From Amycolatopsis solani (GTDB lineage Bacteria; Actinomycetota; Actinomycetes; Mycobacteriales; Pseudonocardiaceae), in contig NZ_JAWQJT010000001.1 in assembly GCF_033441515.1 (NCBI RefSeq), positions 3,534,001-3,598,000 of the forward strand: a stretch of DNA of 64,000 nt. The letters run 5' to 3'. Position numbers and translations under genes: made by a program. Position 1 is the stretch's first letter, and every line of letters starts with the position of its first letter. Below are positions 1-7,014 of the stretch, in pieces. Under the pieces are notes generated by a model that was not told where the DNA came from, did no database searches, and worked only from the letters and a program-made list of their open reading frames with translations.

Positions 1-563
1 CGGCGTACGGCGTGCCGGTGCTCGGCGGGCACACGCAGTTCGGCGTGCCGGCTTCGCTGGCGGTCACCGCGCTCGGCCGCACCGCGGACCCGATCCCCGG
101 CGGTGGCGGGAAACCCGGGCAGCGGGTCTGGCTCACCGCCGACCTCGGCGGTGGCTGGCGGCCCGGCTACACCGGGCGCCAGTGGGACTCGACGAGCTCC
201 CGGCGCACGCCCGAGCTGCGCGCCCTGCTCGGCTCGGTCGCGGCGGCGAGACCGGCGGCCGCCAAGGACGTGTCGATGGCCGGGATCGCCGGCACGCTCG
301 GCATGCTCGCCGAGGCGTCCGGCTGCGGCGCGGTGCTGGACGTCGAGCGCGTGCCCCGGCCGCGGGACTCGTCCACCGGGGACTGGCTGACCTGCTTCCC
401 GGGGTTCGCGGTGCTCACCGCGGGCGCGCCCGCGCCGTCGGGCCCGGCGGTCACCGCGGAGTGCGGCGAACTGATCGCGGGCACCGGCGTCACGCTGCGG
501 TGGCCCGACGGCGAATCGACGACCGCCATCGACGGCGGCGTCACCGGATTGGGGAACTCATGA
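1..563 (+). CDS. AIR synthase-related protein of Nit1C cluster, C-terminal part
   Basis: The reading frame is open from the first base, so the gene starts upstream of the window and only about 187 C-terminal residues are seen. The GGHTQFG stretch near the visible start matches the PurM/SelD-type AIR-synthase fold (GGHT motif). The gene ends ATGA, overlapping the start of a nitrilase. That order, followed by another nitrilase and a glycosyltransferase, is the arrangement known from Nit1C clusters (sll0787/MSMEG_0567-type AIR synthase). The biochemical reaction of this family is not settled; the cluster has been linked to nitrogen starvation and cyanide assimilation. Family call is good, function open. 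Confidence 0.75.
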   Translation, partial: AYGVPVLGGHTQFGVPASLAVTALGRTADPIPGGGGKPGQRVWLTADLGGGWRPGYTGRQWDSTSSRRTPELRALLGSVAAARPAAAKDVSMAGIAGTLGMLAEASGCGAVLDVERVPRPRDSSTGDWLTCFPGFAVLTAGAPAPSGPAVTAECGELIAGTGVTLRWPDGESTTAIDGGVTGLGNS

Positions 564-1390
564 CGACACTCAGGATGGCCGCGGCGGCCGCGCCGTTCGA
601 CCGCGACCTCGACGGCGACTTCGCGCGCATCGAGAAGCTGATCGGCGAGGCGAAGGCCGAGGGGGTGCGGCTGCTGGCGCTGCCCGAGGCCGCGCTCGGC
701 GGTTACCTCGCCAACCTCGACGGCGGCGCCGAAGGCCCGCCCGCGCTGGCCGCCGACGGCCCCGAGGTCGCGCGGCTGGCCGCGTTGGCCGGCGACCTCG
801 TGGTCACGGCCGGGTACTGCGAGCTCGACGGCGGCCGCCGCTACAACTCCGCCGTCTGCGTCACCGGGGACGGCGTCCTCGGCCACCACCGCAAGGTGCA
901 CCAGCCGCTGGCCGAGAACGCGAGTTACGGCGCCGGGCGGGCCTTCACCGCGTTCGACACGCCGGTCGGGCGGCTGGGCATGCTGATCTGCTACGACAAG
1001 GCGTTCCCCGAGTCCGCGCGGGCGCTCGCGCTCGACGGTGCCGAGATCGTCGTCTGCATGTCGGCCTGGCCCGGCAGCCGCACCCAGCCGGCGGCCGACC
1101 TCGCGCAGGACCGCTGGAAGCGCCGGTTCGACCTCTTCGACCGGGCCCGTGCGCTGGAAAACCAGATCGTCTGGCTCTCGGCCAACCAGTCGGGCACCTT
1201 CGGCGACCTCCGGTTCGTCGCGAGCGCGAAGGTCGTCGACCCCGGCGGGGAGGTCCTCGCCGACACCGGCGTCGCCGAGGGCTTGGCGATCGCCGAAATC
1301 GACGTGGCGGCGGCGCTGGCCACGGCCCGGCGGTCGATGGGACACCTGGCGGACAGACGGCCCGACGCCTACCCGGTTAGTGTCCCGTGA
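560..1390 (+). CDS. Nitrilase-family carbon-nitrogen hydrolase (Nit1-type)
   Basis: A 276-residue member of the nitrilase superfamily. All three catalytic residues are visible: Glu43 in LPEAALGGY, Lys112 in HRKVHQP and Cys144 in MLICYDK. Such enzymes attack a nitrile or amide carbon with the Cys thiol. The exact substrate is unknown; Nit1C nitrilases are linked to growth on cyanide. The start is the ATG overlapping the previous stop (ATGA), implying translational coupling. The next gene, a close paralog, begins directly after this stop. Cytosolic, with no signal peptide. Confidence 0.9.
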   Translation: MTTLRMAAAAAPFDRDLDGDFARIEKLIGEAKAEGVRLLALPEAALGGYLANLDGGAEGPPALAADGPEVARLAALAGDLVVTAGYCELDGGRRYNSAVCVTGDGVLGHHRKVHQPLAENASYGAGRAFTAFDTPVGRLGMLICYDKAFPESARALALDGAEIVVCMSAWPGSRTQPAADLAQDRWKRRFDLFDRARALENQIVWLSANQSGTFGDLRFVASAKVVDPGGEVLADTGVAEGLAIAEIDVAAALATARRSMGHLADRRPDAYPVSVP

Positions 1391-2221
1391 ATGGGGCAGA
1401 TCCGCATCGCCGCCGTCGCCGCGCACTTCGGCCGCGACCTCGACTTCGACCTCCAGCGCATCGCGACGCTGATCGACCACGCGCGCTCGTCCGGCGTGGC
1501 GCTGCTGGTGCTGCCGGACGCGGCCCTCGGCGGCTACCTCGCCGACCTGCGCCACCCCGACCCGGACGCCCTGCCCCCGGCGCTCGACCCCGACTGCGCT
1601 GAGCTGAAGGCGATCCGTTCGCTGGCCGCCGAGATGGTCGTCTGCGTCGGCTACTGCGAGGCGGACGGGCCGCGGCGCTACAACTCGGCGGTGTGCGTCA
1701 CCGGGGACGGCGTGCTCGGCCGGCACCGCAAGGTCCACCAGCCGCCGGGGGAGAGCGTGGCCTACGAGCCCGGTGCGGAGTTCGCGGCGTTCGACACCCC
1801 GGTCGGCCGGCTGGGCATGCTGATCGACTACGACAAGACGTTCCCCGAATCGGCCCGCACGCTGGCGGTCGACGGCGCCGAGGTGCTCGCCTGCCTCAGC
1901 GCGTGGCCGACCAGCATCACCAACCGCGCGCCGCGGATGGCCCAGGACCGCCAATCCCGGCTGTTCGACCTCTACGACCAGGCGCGCGCGGCGGAGAACC
2001 AGGTCGTGCTCGTGTCGTCGAACCAGACCGGCGCGATGGGCGGCATGCGCTTCCTCGGCCAGGCCAAGGTCGTCGGCCCCGGCGGCGACATCCTCGCCCG
2101 CACCTGGTCGAAGGCCGGCATCGCGGTCGCCGAGCTGGACGTCGGGCAGGAGATCGCCAACGCGCGGCGCGTGCTGCACCACCTGGGGGAACGGAAACCG
2201 TCGGTGTACCGGGAGGCTTGA
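1391..2221 (+). CDS. Nitrilase paralog without catalytic Cys and Glu (probable pseudoenzyme)
   Basis: A 276-residue protein clearly duplicated from the nitrilase just upstream: the motifs GGYLA, RRYNSAVCVTGDGVLG, HRKVHQP and FDTPVGRLGML are shared. The catalytic Cys position is Asp146 (MLIDYDK; codon gac against tgc) and the catalytic Glu is Asp43 (LPDAALGGY), while Lys114 is kept. The reading frame is intact and the fold motifs are conserved, so this is not a decaying gene. It probably acts as a regulatory or structural partner, possibly a hetero-oligomer subunit of the active nitrilase. It starts immediately after the upstream stop, and its stop overlaps the next ATG by one base. Confidence 0.88.
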   Translation: MGQIRIAAVAAHFGRDLDFDLQRIATLIDHARSSGVALLVLPDAALGGYLADLRHPDPDALPPALDPDCAELKAIRSLAAEMVVCVGYCEADGPRRYNSAVCVTGDGVLGRHRKVHQPPGESVAYEPGAEFAAFDTPVGRLGMLIDYDKTFPESARTLAVDGAEVLACLSAWPTSITNRAPRMAQDRQSRLFDLYDQARAAENQVVLVSSNQTGAMGGMRFLGQAKVVGPGGDILARTWSKAGIAVAELDVGQEIANARRVLHHLGERKPSVYREA

Positions 2222-3282
2222 TGCGCATCGCCCTGCTGAGCTACTCGACCAAGCCCCGCGGCGGGGTCGTGCACACCCTCGCGCTGGCCGAGGCACTGGC
2301 GGCCCTCGGCGAAGACGTCACGGTGTGGACGCTCGCCCGGGGCGGCGACGAAGGCTTCTTCCGCCCGGTCGACCCGCGGGTGCGGCTTTCGATCGTGCCT
2401 TTCCCGGACGCCCCCGGCGAGTCGGTCGGGGAGCGGATCCTGCGGTCGATCGCGGTGCTGCGGTCGGCGTTCACGCCGGAGGCGTACGACGTCGTGCACG
2501 CGCAGGACTGCATCAGCGCGAACGCCGTGGACCGCTGCGTCCGCACGGTCCACCACCTCGACGCGTTCACCACCCCGGAACTCGCGGCCTGCCACGAACG
2601 CGCGATCGTCCGCCCGTACGCCCACATCTGCGTGTCGGCCGCGGTCGCGGCCGAGGTCCGCACCGGCTGGGGCATCGACGCGACGGTGATCCCCAACGGC
2701 GTCGACTACGTCCGCTTCGCGACGGCTCGCCGTTCCCTTTCGCGCGGCCGGTACGTGCTCGCGGTGGGCGGGATCGAGCCGCGGAAGGGATCGCTGGACC
2801 TGCTGGAGGCGTACGCACTGCTCGCCGACCCGGACGTCCGCCTGGTCATCGCCGGGGGCGAGACGCTCTTCGACTACCGCGAATACCGGGCCAGGTGGGA
2901 GAAGCGGGCGGCTGAGCTGGGGGTCACACCGGACGTGCTGGGCCCGGTCGCCCACGACGAGCTGCCGTCGCTGATGGCGTCGGCAGCGGCGTTCGCCTTC
3001 CCCTCGACCAAGGAGGGTTTCGGCCTCGCGGCAATGGAGGCGTTGGCGGCGGGGGTGCCGGTGGTGACTCGCGACCTGCCGGTACTGCGCGAGGTTTTCG
3101 ACGGCGCGGCTCGGTTCGCGTCCGACCCGGCGGGCTTCGCTCGTGAGTTGCGGGCCGCCATGGTGGGGCCGGACCCGGAGCCGGGGAGGGCCTTGGCTCG
3201 TCGCTACACGTGGACGGCGGCCGCGGAACGCCACCGGGCGTTCTACCGTTCGGTTTCCGTCTCGCGGACAAGCCGTGATTGA
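2221..3282 (+). CDS. Glycosyltransferase family 4, MSMEG_0565-like (Nit1C cluster)
   Basis: A 353-residue GT-B glycosyltransferase. The N-terminal domain opens with a glycine-rich PRGGVVHT segment. The C-terminal nucleotide-sugar domain carries GGIEPRKGSLDLLEAY and the retaining-enzyme motif EGFGLAAMEALAAGVPVV. The position behind the nitrilases fits the MSMEG_0565-type glycosyltransferase that ends many Nit1C clusters. The ATG overlaps the previous stop, so it belongs to the same operon. Acceptor and donor are unknown; a role in glycosylating the product of the cluster is inference only. Confidence 0.87.
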   Translation: MRIALLSYSTKPRGGVVHTLALAEALAALGEDVTVWTLARGGDEGFFRPVDPRVRLSIVPFPDAPGESVGERILRSIAVLRSAFTPEAYDVVHAQDCISANAVDRCVRTVHHLDAFTTPELAACHERAIVRPYAHICVSAAVAAEVRTGWGIDATVIPNGVDYVRFATARRSLSRGRYVLAVGGIEPRKGSLDLLEAYALLADPDVRLVIAGGETLFDYREYRARWEKRAAELGVTPDVLGPVAHDELPSLMASAAAFAFPSTKEGFGLAAMEALAAGVPVVTRDLPVLREVFDGAARFASDPAGFARELRAAMVGPDPEPGRALARRYTWTAAAERHRAFYRSVSVSRTSRD

Positions 3283-3565
3283 TGTTCGTGGCGGCGATCG
3301 CATGGAGGAGTTTCTCGAGCACGCGCGACGCGCGCCCTGGTCCAGGAAGCCGGTGCCCGACTGCTGAGCGCGGACGAAGTCGAAGTGACGGTGGACGAGT
3401 TCCGTGCCTGGGACGGACGTTTTCCGGTGTCGTTGTTCGTTGTGCTGTTCGGCGAGACTGATGTGACTTCCGTGACGATGCGGCCGCCGACCGGGCCCAG
3501 GCCGTTGCCGCCGCCGTGGTGCTGGGGTTCGTCGAGGACGGAGATCCACCCTCGCGGAGCCCGCG
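3283..3565 (+). other. Intergenic stretch with possible coding remnant
   Basis: No supported gene. From about 3337 one frame reads a protein-like segment (LVQEAGARLL, then DEFRAWDGRFP) that runs without a stop toward the cupin. It has no ribosome site, and its composition changes to proline/arginine noise after about 3480. It may be the remnant of a former gene. The last part leads into the sigma-factor promoter at 3566. Confidence 0.3.
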
Positions 3566-3592
3566 AGTCACAAACCGCGCGGCTGTCCGGTC
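3566..3592 (+). promoter_or_regulatory. ECF41-type promoter in front of cupin-SDR pair
   Basis: AGTCACA (3566-3572), 16 bases, then GGTC (3589-3592). The segment AACCG follows the -35 element and TCC precedes GGTC, exactly as in the two divergent promoters at 6916-6976. The known ECF41 consensus is, as I recall it, TGTCACA-n16-CGTC. Transcription would start near 3600, about 30 bases before the cupin start. Confidence 0.7.
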
Positions 3593-3627
3593 CTAGCGGG
3601 TGTACCCGTCAGCCGAGGAGGTCTTCC

Positions 3628-3996
3628 ATGTCATTGACCGTGCTCCAAGAGGCGAAACCGCCTTTCGTCCCCGAGGGGGCGCACGCGATGACCATCGTCA
3701 TCGAGTACCCGCCGGGCGACCCCGGCACCCCGCCGCACCGCCACCCCGGTCCGGCCTTCGGCTACGTGCTGGAGGGCGAGATGGTGTTCGAGCTCGAAGG
3801 CGAGCCGCCGCGGGTCGTGCGCGCCGGGGAGGCCTTCTGGGAGCCGGGTGGCGACGTCATCCACTACCAGGACGGCAACAACCGCGACGACGTCCCGGTG
3901 CGGTTCACCGTCACCATGCTCTGCGAACCGGGCAAGCCGATGGTCGACCTCGTGTCCGCGGACGAACTCGGCGCGAAGGGATGGTCGCGGAAGTGA
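3628..3996 (+). CDS. Small cupin-domain protein
   Basis: A 122-residue single-domain cupin. Metal-binding motif 1 reads PPHRHPGPAFGYVLEGEM (two His and a downstream Glu) and motif 2 gives a His in GGDVIHYQD. The start is the ATG preceded by a strong GAGGAGGT ribosome site five bases upstream; a longer in-frame extension exists but lacks such a site. The stop overlaps the GTG start of an NmrA-like SDR, so the two are one transcript. The ECF41-type promoter just upstream places it in the local stress regulon. Substrate unknown; this class includes dioxygenases and isomerases. Confidence 0.87.
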   Translation: MSLTVLQEAKPPFVPEGAHAMTIVIEYPPGDPGTPPHRHPGPAFGYVLEGEMVFELEGEPPRVVRAGEAFWEPGGDVIHYQDGNNRDDVPVRFTVTMLCEPGKPMVDLVSADELGAKGWSRK

Positions 3997-4727
3997 AGAT
4001 CGCCGTCATCGGCGGGACCGGCCTCATCGGTTCCCGCGTGGTCAAGATCCTGGCCGCGGGCGGGCACGAAGCCGTCCCGCACTCGCCGTCCACCGGGCTG
4101 GACCTGCTCAGCGGGAAGGGCCTGGCCGACGCGCTGGCCGGGGCGGACGTCGTCGTCAACCTGACGAACTCCCCGACGTTCGACGACGCCTCGCCCGCGT
4201 TCTTCCGGACGACCATGGACAACCTGCTGGCGGCAGCGGCCGCGGCCGGGGTCGGCCACGCGGTCATCCTGTCGATCGTGGGCGCCGAGCTGGTCCCGGA
4301 CCTGGTCTACTACCGCGCCAAGGTGCTGCAGGAGGACATCCTGAAGGCCGGGCCGGTGCCGTACTCGATCGTGCGGGCCACGCAGTTCTTCGAGTTCATG
4401 GGCGCGACGATGTCGTGGACGTCCGACGAGAACACCGTCCGCCTGCCCGCGACGCGCATCCAGCCCATCGCCGCCGACGACGTCGCCCAGGCGGTCGCCG
4501 ACGTCAGCACGGGCGCGCCGCTGCGAGGGACCCGCGACGTCGCCGGGCCGGAGGTGTTCGCCCTCGACGAGCTGGGCCGGATCACCCTCGCCGCCCAGGG
4601 GGACCGGCGGCCCGTCGTCACCGACGACCAGGCCGGCCTGTTCGCGGCCGTGTCCGGCGATGCCCTCATCGCCAAGGACGGCGCCGTCATCGCGAAGACC
4701 ACCTACCGGGAGTGGCTGGCGCGGTGA
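3993..4727 (+). CDS. NmrA-like atypical SDR, NAD(P)-binding protein
   Basis: A 244-residue protein starting VKIAVIGGTGLIGS, the GxxGxxG Rossmann motif of atypical SDRs (NmrA/HSCARG group). The GTG overlapping the cupin stop is preferred because it places the Rossmann motif at the N-terminus, as in the family; an ATG at 3981 would add four residues. A paralog lies at 6107-6865 on the other strand, sharing YRAKV/YFRAK, SIVRATQFFEF/SIVHATQFFEF and RIQPIA/RIQPMA. ECF41 sigma genes are commonly paired with oxidoreductase or epimerase genes. The substrate cannot be read from sequence. Confidence 0.87.
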   Translation: MKIAVIGGTGLIGSRVVKILAAGGHEAVPHSPSTGLDLLSGKGLADALAGADVVVNLTNSPTFDDASPAFFRTTMDNLLAAAAAAGVGHAVILSIVGAELVPDLVYYRAKVLQEDILKAGPVPYSIVRATQFFEFMGATMSWTSDENTVRLPATRIQPIAADDVAQAVADVSTGAPLRGTRDVAGPEVFALDELGRITLAAQGDRRPVVTDDQAGLFAAVSGDALIAKDGAVIAKTTYREWLAR

Positions 4728-4732
4728 CGGAG

Positions 4733-4768
4733 ACCGGGCCCGCGCGGCGGTCGTGGTGCGGGCCCGGT
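4733..4768. terminator. Hairpin between convergent genes
   Basis: Eleven-base arms ACCGGGCCCGC (4733-4743) and GCGGGCCCGGT (4758-4768) form a perfect stem between the plus-strand SDR and the minus-strand NTF2-like gene, whose stop codon it touches. There is no T-run, as is usual in high-GC actinobacteria. Confidence 0.6.
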
Positions 4769-5133
4769 CAACCGCGGTGCCAGCTGGTCAGCTTGGCCGG
4801 GTCGAGCACGATCCAGAGCGTGGTGATCCGGGGCCCGGCGGTCTCGGCGCCGACGACCGCGACGGCGCGCGAGGCGTGGCGCAGGGCGAGCCCGGCGCGG
4901 CCGTTGACGGATTCGATGGTCAGCTCGGCACCCGCTCGCCCGCTCACGATCTCGAGGACCAGCCGGGCGACCGCCGCCGCGCCGCGCACGGGCGCCGCCG
5001 GCGCGGGCACCAGGCCGCCGCCGTCGCACGTCGCGACCGCGTCGTCGCCGAGGACGGCTTCGAGCGCCGCGCGGTCCCGCCGACGGCAGGCCGCGGCGAA
5101 CCGGCGCACGGTCGCGTCGTGCGGATCGAACAC
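4768..5133 (-). CDS. Stand-alone NTF2/SnoaL-like domain resembling an ECF41 C-terminus
   Basis: A 121-residue protein with DGGGL and, near the end, LDPAKL. These resemble the DGGGR and NPDKL motifs of the C-terminal domain of ECF41 sigma factors, but here they occur without any sigma domain. The GTG start is chosen for its GGGAGGA ribosome site; longer in-frame starts would run into the sigma gene. It lies 20 bases behind the sigma gene's stop in the same direction. A regulator or ligand-binding partner of the sigma factor is a reasonable inference; a SnoaL-type enzyme is the alternative. Confidence 0.78.
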   Translation of the reverse strand: MFDPHDATVRRFAAACRRRDRAALEAVLGDDAVATCDGGGLVPAPAAPVRGAAAVARLVLEIVSGRAGAELTIESVNGRAGLALRHASRAVAVVGAETAGPRITTLWIVLDPAKLTSWHRG

Positions 5134-5153
5134 GGATTCCTCCCGCCGACGGG

Positions 5154-6062
5154 TCAGGCCGGGACCGCCTTGTTCTTCTCGGCGTTGACCAGCCACAGCA
5201 CCTGGTCGATGCCTTCGCTGGTGGCGCTGACCGTGAGCAAGCCGTACACGGAGCCGTTCTGCCGCAGCACCGCCGACGTCTGCCCGTTGGCCTGAACCCA
5301 CCGCACGTCGACGTCGTCCCAGAACCAGCTGGAGATCGCCTGCAGGAACTTCGCCACCCGGGCGCTGCCCACGAGCGGACGGCGGGCGACGCCCTTGCGG
5401 CCGTTGCCGTCGGACAGGTTGGTCACGTCCGGGGTGAAGAGCCGCTCCAGCTCGGCCAGATCGCCGGACCGGGCGGCGGCCAGGAACGTGGTCAGCAGTT
5501 CCCGCTGCTCGGCCGCGGGCACCGACGCGTGCCGTTCGCCCTTGAGGTGCTTGCGAGCCCGGCTGACCAGCTGGCGCACGGCGGCTTCGGTCGACGACAG
5601 GATGTCGGCGATCTGCGCGTAGGAGTAGTCGAAGGCTTCCCGCAGCACGTAGGCCGCGCGTTCGCCGGGGGTGAGCTTCTCCATCAGCAGCAGGGTCGCG
5701 AACTCCAGCGCTTCACCGCGCTCGGCGCCCAGGTACGGGTCCGCGCCGGTGTCGACCGGTTCGGGCAGCCACGGCCCGATGTAGGTCTCGCGTCGTTTCC
5801 GGGCCGACTGCAGGACGTTGATGGCGAGCCGGGTGGTGGTCGTCGCCAGGAACGCTTCCGGGTTGGTCACCGTGGACCGGTCGTAGGTCTGCCAGCGCAG
5901 CCAGACCTCCTGCACCAGATCCTCGGCCTCGGCGACGCTGCTGAGCATGCGGTAGGCGATCCCGAACAGCCGCGGCCGCACCCGGGTGAAGGCGGCCGTG
6001 GCCGCATCGAGGCTCGCCACGTCGCCGAGTTCGGTACCCATCCCGGAATCTGTCACCCCCAC
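5154..6062 (-). CDS. ECF41-family RNA polymerase sigma factor with C-terminal NTF2-like domain
   Basis: About 302 residues (GTG start at 6062; ATG at 6041 is an alternative). Region 2 is AYRMLSSVAEAEDLVQEVWLRW and region 4 is FDYSYAQIADILSSTEAAVRQLVSRARKHL, so this is an ECF sigma factor. The linker has the WLPEP signature of ECF41 (SigJ-like), followed by a SnoaL-like domain with DGNGRKG in place of DGGGR and a late NAEKN. In this family the C-terminal domain controls activity in cis instead of an anti-sigma factor. It is read behind the SDR at 6107-6865 and before the free NTF2-like gene. Confidence 0.92.
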   Translation of the reverse strand: MGVTDSGMGTELGDVASLDAATAAFTRVRPRLFGIAYRMLSSVAEAEDLVQEVWLRWQTYDRSTVTNPEAFLATTTTRLAINVLQSARKRRETYIGPWLPEPVDTGADPYLGAERGEALEFATLLLMEKLTPGERAAYVLREAFDYSYAQIADILSSTEAAVRQLVSRARKHLKGERHASVPAAEQRELLTTFLAAARSGDLAELERLFTPDVTNLSDGNGRKGVARRPLVGSARVAKFLQAISSWFWDDVDVRWVQANGQTSAVLRQNGSVYGLLTVSATSEGIDQVLWLVNAEKNKAVPA

Positions 6063-6106
6063 GACTCTACGACGTCGCGCTCACCCGACGAGCTCACCCG
6101 CGGTGG

Positions 6107-6865
6107 TCACTTCGCCGGCGGCGGGTTGAGCGGGAGCCAGTCGGCGAACCGGGTGGCGGCCAGTTGCGCGCCGGGGCCGGGCAGGAGCATGTCCTTGTCC
6201 AGCAAGGCGCCGAAGTAACGCGCGTCCGGGTCGGTGACGACCTCGCGGGGGTCGCCGCGGAAGGCCAGCCCGGTGCGGATCAGCTCGTCGAGCCCGAACT
6301 GCTCGGGTCCGGCCACCTCGGCGGTGCCGTTCAGCGGTGCGCCGGCGGCAACCCGGCCGACCGCGGTGGCCACGTCTTCGGCGGCCATGGGCTGGATCCG
6401 GGCGTCCGACAGGCGCACGGTGTTCCCTTCGGTCGCCGCCTGGGCGATGCTGCCCACGAACTCGAAGAACTGCGTGGCGTGCACGATCGAGTACGGCCGC
6501 CCGGACTCCTTGATGAGCTTCTCCTGCGCGATCTTCGCGCGGAAGTAACCACTTTCGGCGAGCCGCTCGGTGCCCACGACCGACAACGCGACGTGGTGCC
6601 CCACCCCGGCCTTCTCCCCGGCGGCGAGGAGGTTTCCGGTGGAGGTGCGGAAGAACTCCAGCACGGCGTCGTCGGCGAACGAGGGCGAGTTCGAGACGTC
6701 GACCAGGACCTGGGCGCCCTCCAGCACTTCGGCCAGCCCCTCACCGGTCAGCGTGTTCACGCCCGAGTCGGGTGACGCGGGCACCGCTTCGTGGCCGTGC
6801 GCGGTCAGCTTCCGGACGAGCTTCGAGCCGATCAGCCCGCTGCCGCCGATCACGACGATCTTCAT
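6107..6865 (-). CDS. NmrA-like atypical SDR (second paralog)
   Basis: A 252-residue NAD(P)-binding protein starting MKIVVIGGSGLIGSKL. The ATG at 6865 has a GGGAGGAG ribosome site. It is the paralog of the gene at 3993-4727, with the same HATQFFEF and RIQPMAAEDVA motifs. It is first in a leftward unit with the ECF41 sigma factor (44 bases downstream) and the NTF2-like gene, driven by the ECF41-type promoter at 6916-6942. The sigma factor would therefore activate its own transcription. Substrate unknown. Confidence 0.87.
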   Translation of the reverse strand: MKIVVIGGSGLIGSKLVRKLTAHGHEAVPASPDSGVNTLTGEGLAEVLEGAQVLVDVSNSPSFADDAVLEFFRTSTGNLLAAGEKAGVGHHVALSVVGTERLAESGYFRAKIAQEKLIKESGRPYSIVHATQFFEFVGSIAQAATEGNTVRLSDARIQPMAAEDVATAVGRVAAGAPLNGTAEVAGPEQFGLDELIRTGLAFRGDPREVVTDPDARYFGALLDKDMLLPGPGAQLAATRFADWLPLNPPPAK

Positions 6866-6915
6866 GGTGTCTCCTCCCGCGTCCCGGCCACTCCGGGACG
6901 TCGTTCTCCAGCAAG

Positions 6916-6942
6916 GACCGGACGGGCTCCCGGTTTGTGACA
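6916..6942 (-). promoter_or_regulatory. ECF41-type promoter, leftward (autoregulatory)
   Basis: On the minus strand TGTCACA (6942-6936), 16 bases beginning AACCG and ending TCC, then GGTC (6919-6916). It drives the SDR, sigma and NTF2-like genes. It is the mirror image of the rightward promoter at 6950-6976; the two -35 elements lie only seven bases apart and form an inverted repeat. Confidence 0.72.
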
Positions 6943-6949
6943 GCGGGGG

Positions 6950-6976
6950 TGTCACAAACCGCGACGGCGTCCGGTC
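6950..6976 (+). promoter_or_regulatory. ECF41-type promoter, rightward
   Basis: TGTCACA (6950-6956), 16 bases beginning AACCG and ending TCC, then GGTC (6973-6976). Element sequence and spacing match the leftward promoter and the one at 3566. It precedes the ferritin-like gene at 7015. Confidence 0.72.
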
Positions 6977-7014
6977 TTGGCTGCCGACACCGACCCGACG
7001 AACCGGAGCACCGC

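Noticed and set aside
167..2296. 709-codon open frame on the minus strand
   Set aside because: It lies antisense to two nitrilases and a glycosyltransferase with perfect family motifs. The product is Arg/Gly/Val-rich, as expected for the shadow frame of GC-rich genes.
3385..3627. N-terminal extension of the cupin
   Set aside because: The frame is open, but the extension crosses the predicted promoter and start site, while a strong ribosome site marks the ATG at 3628.
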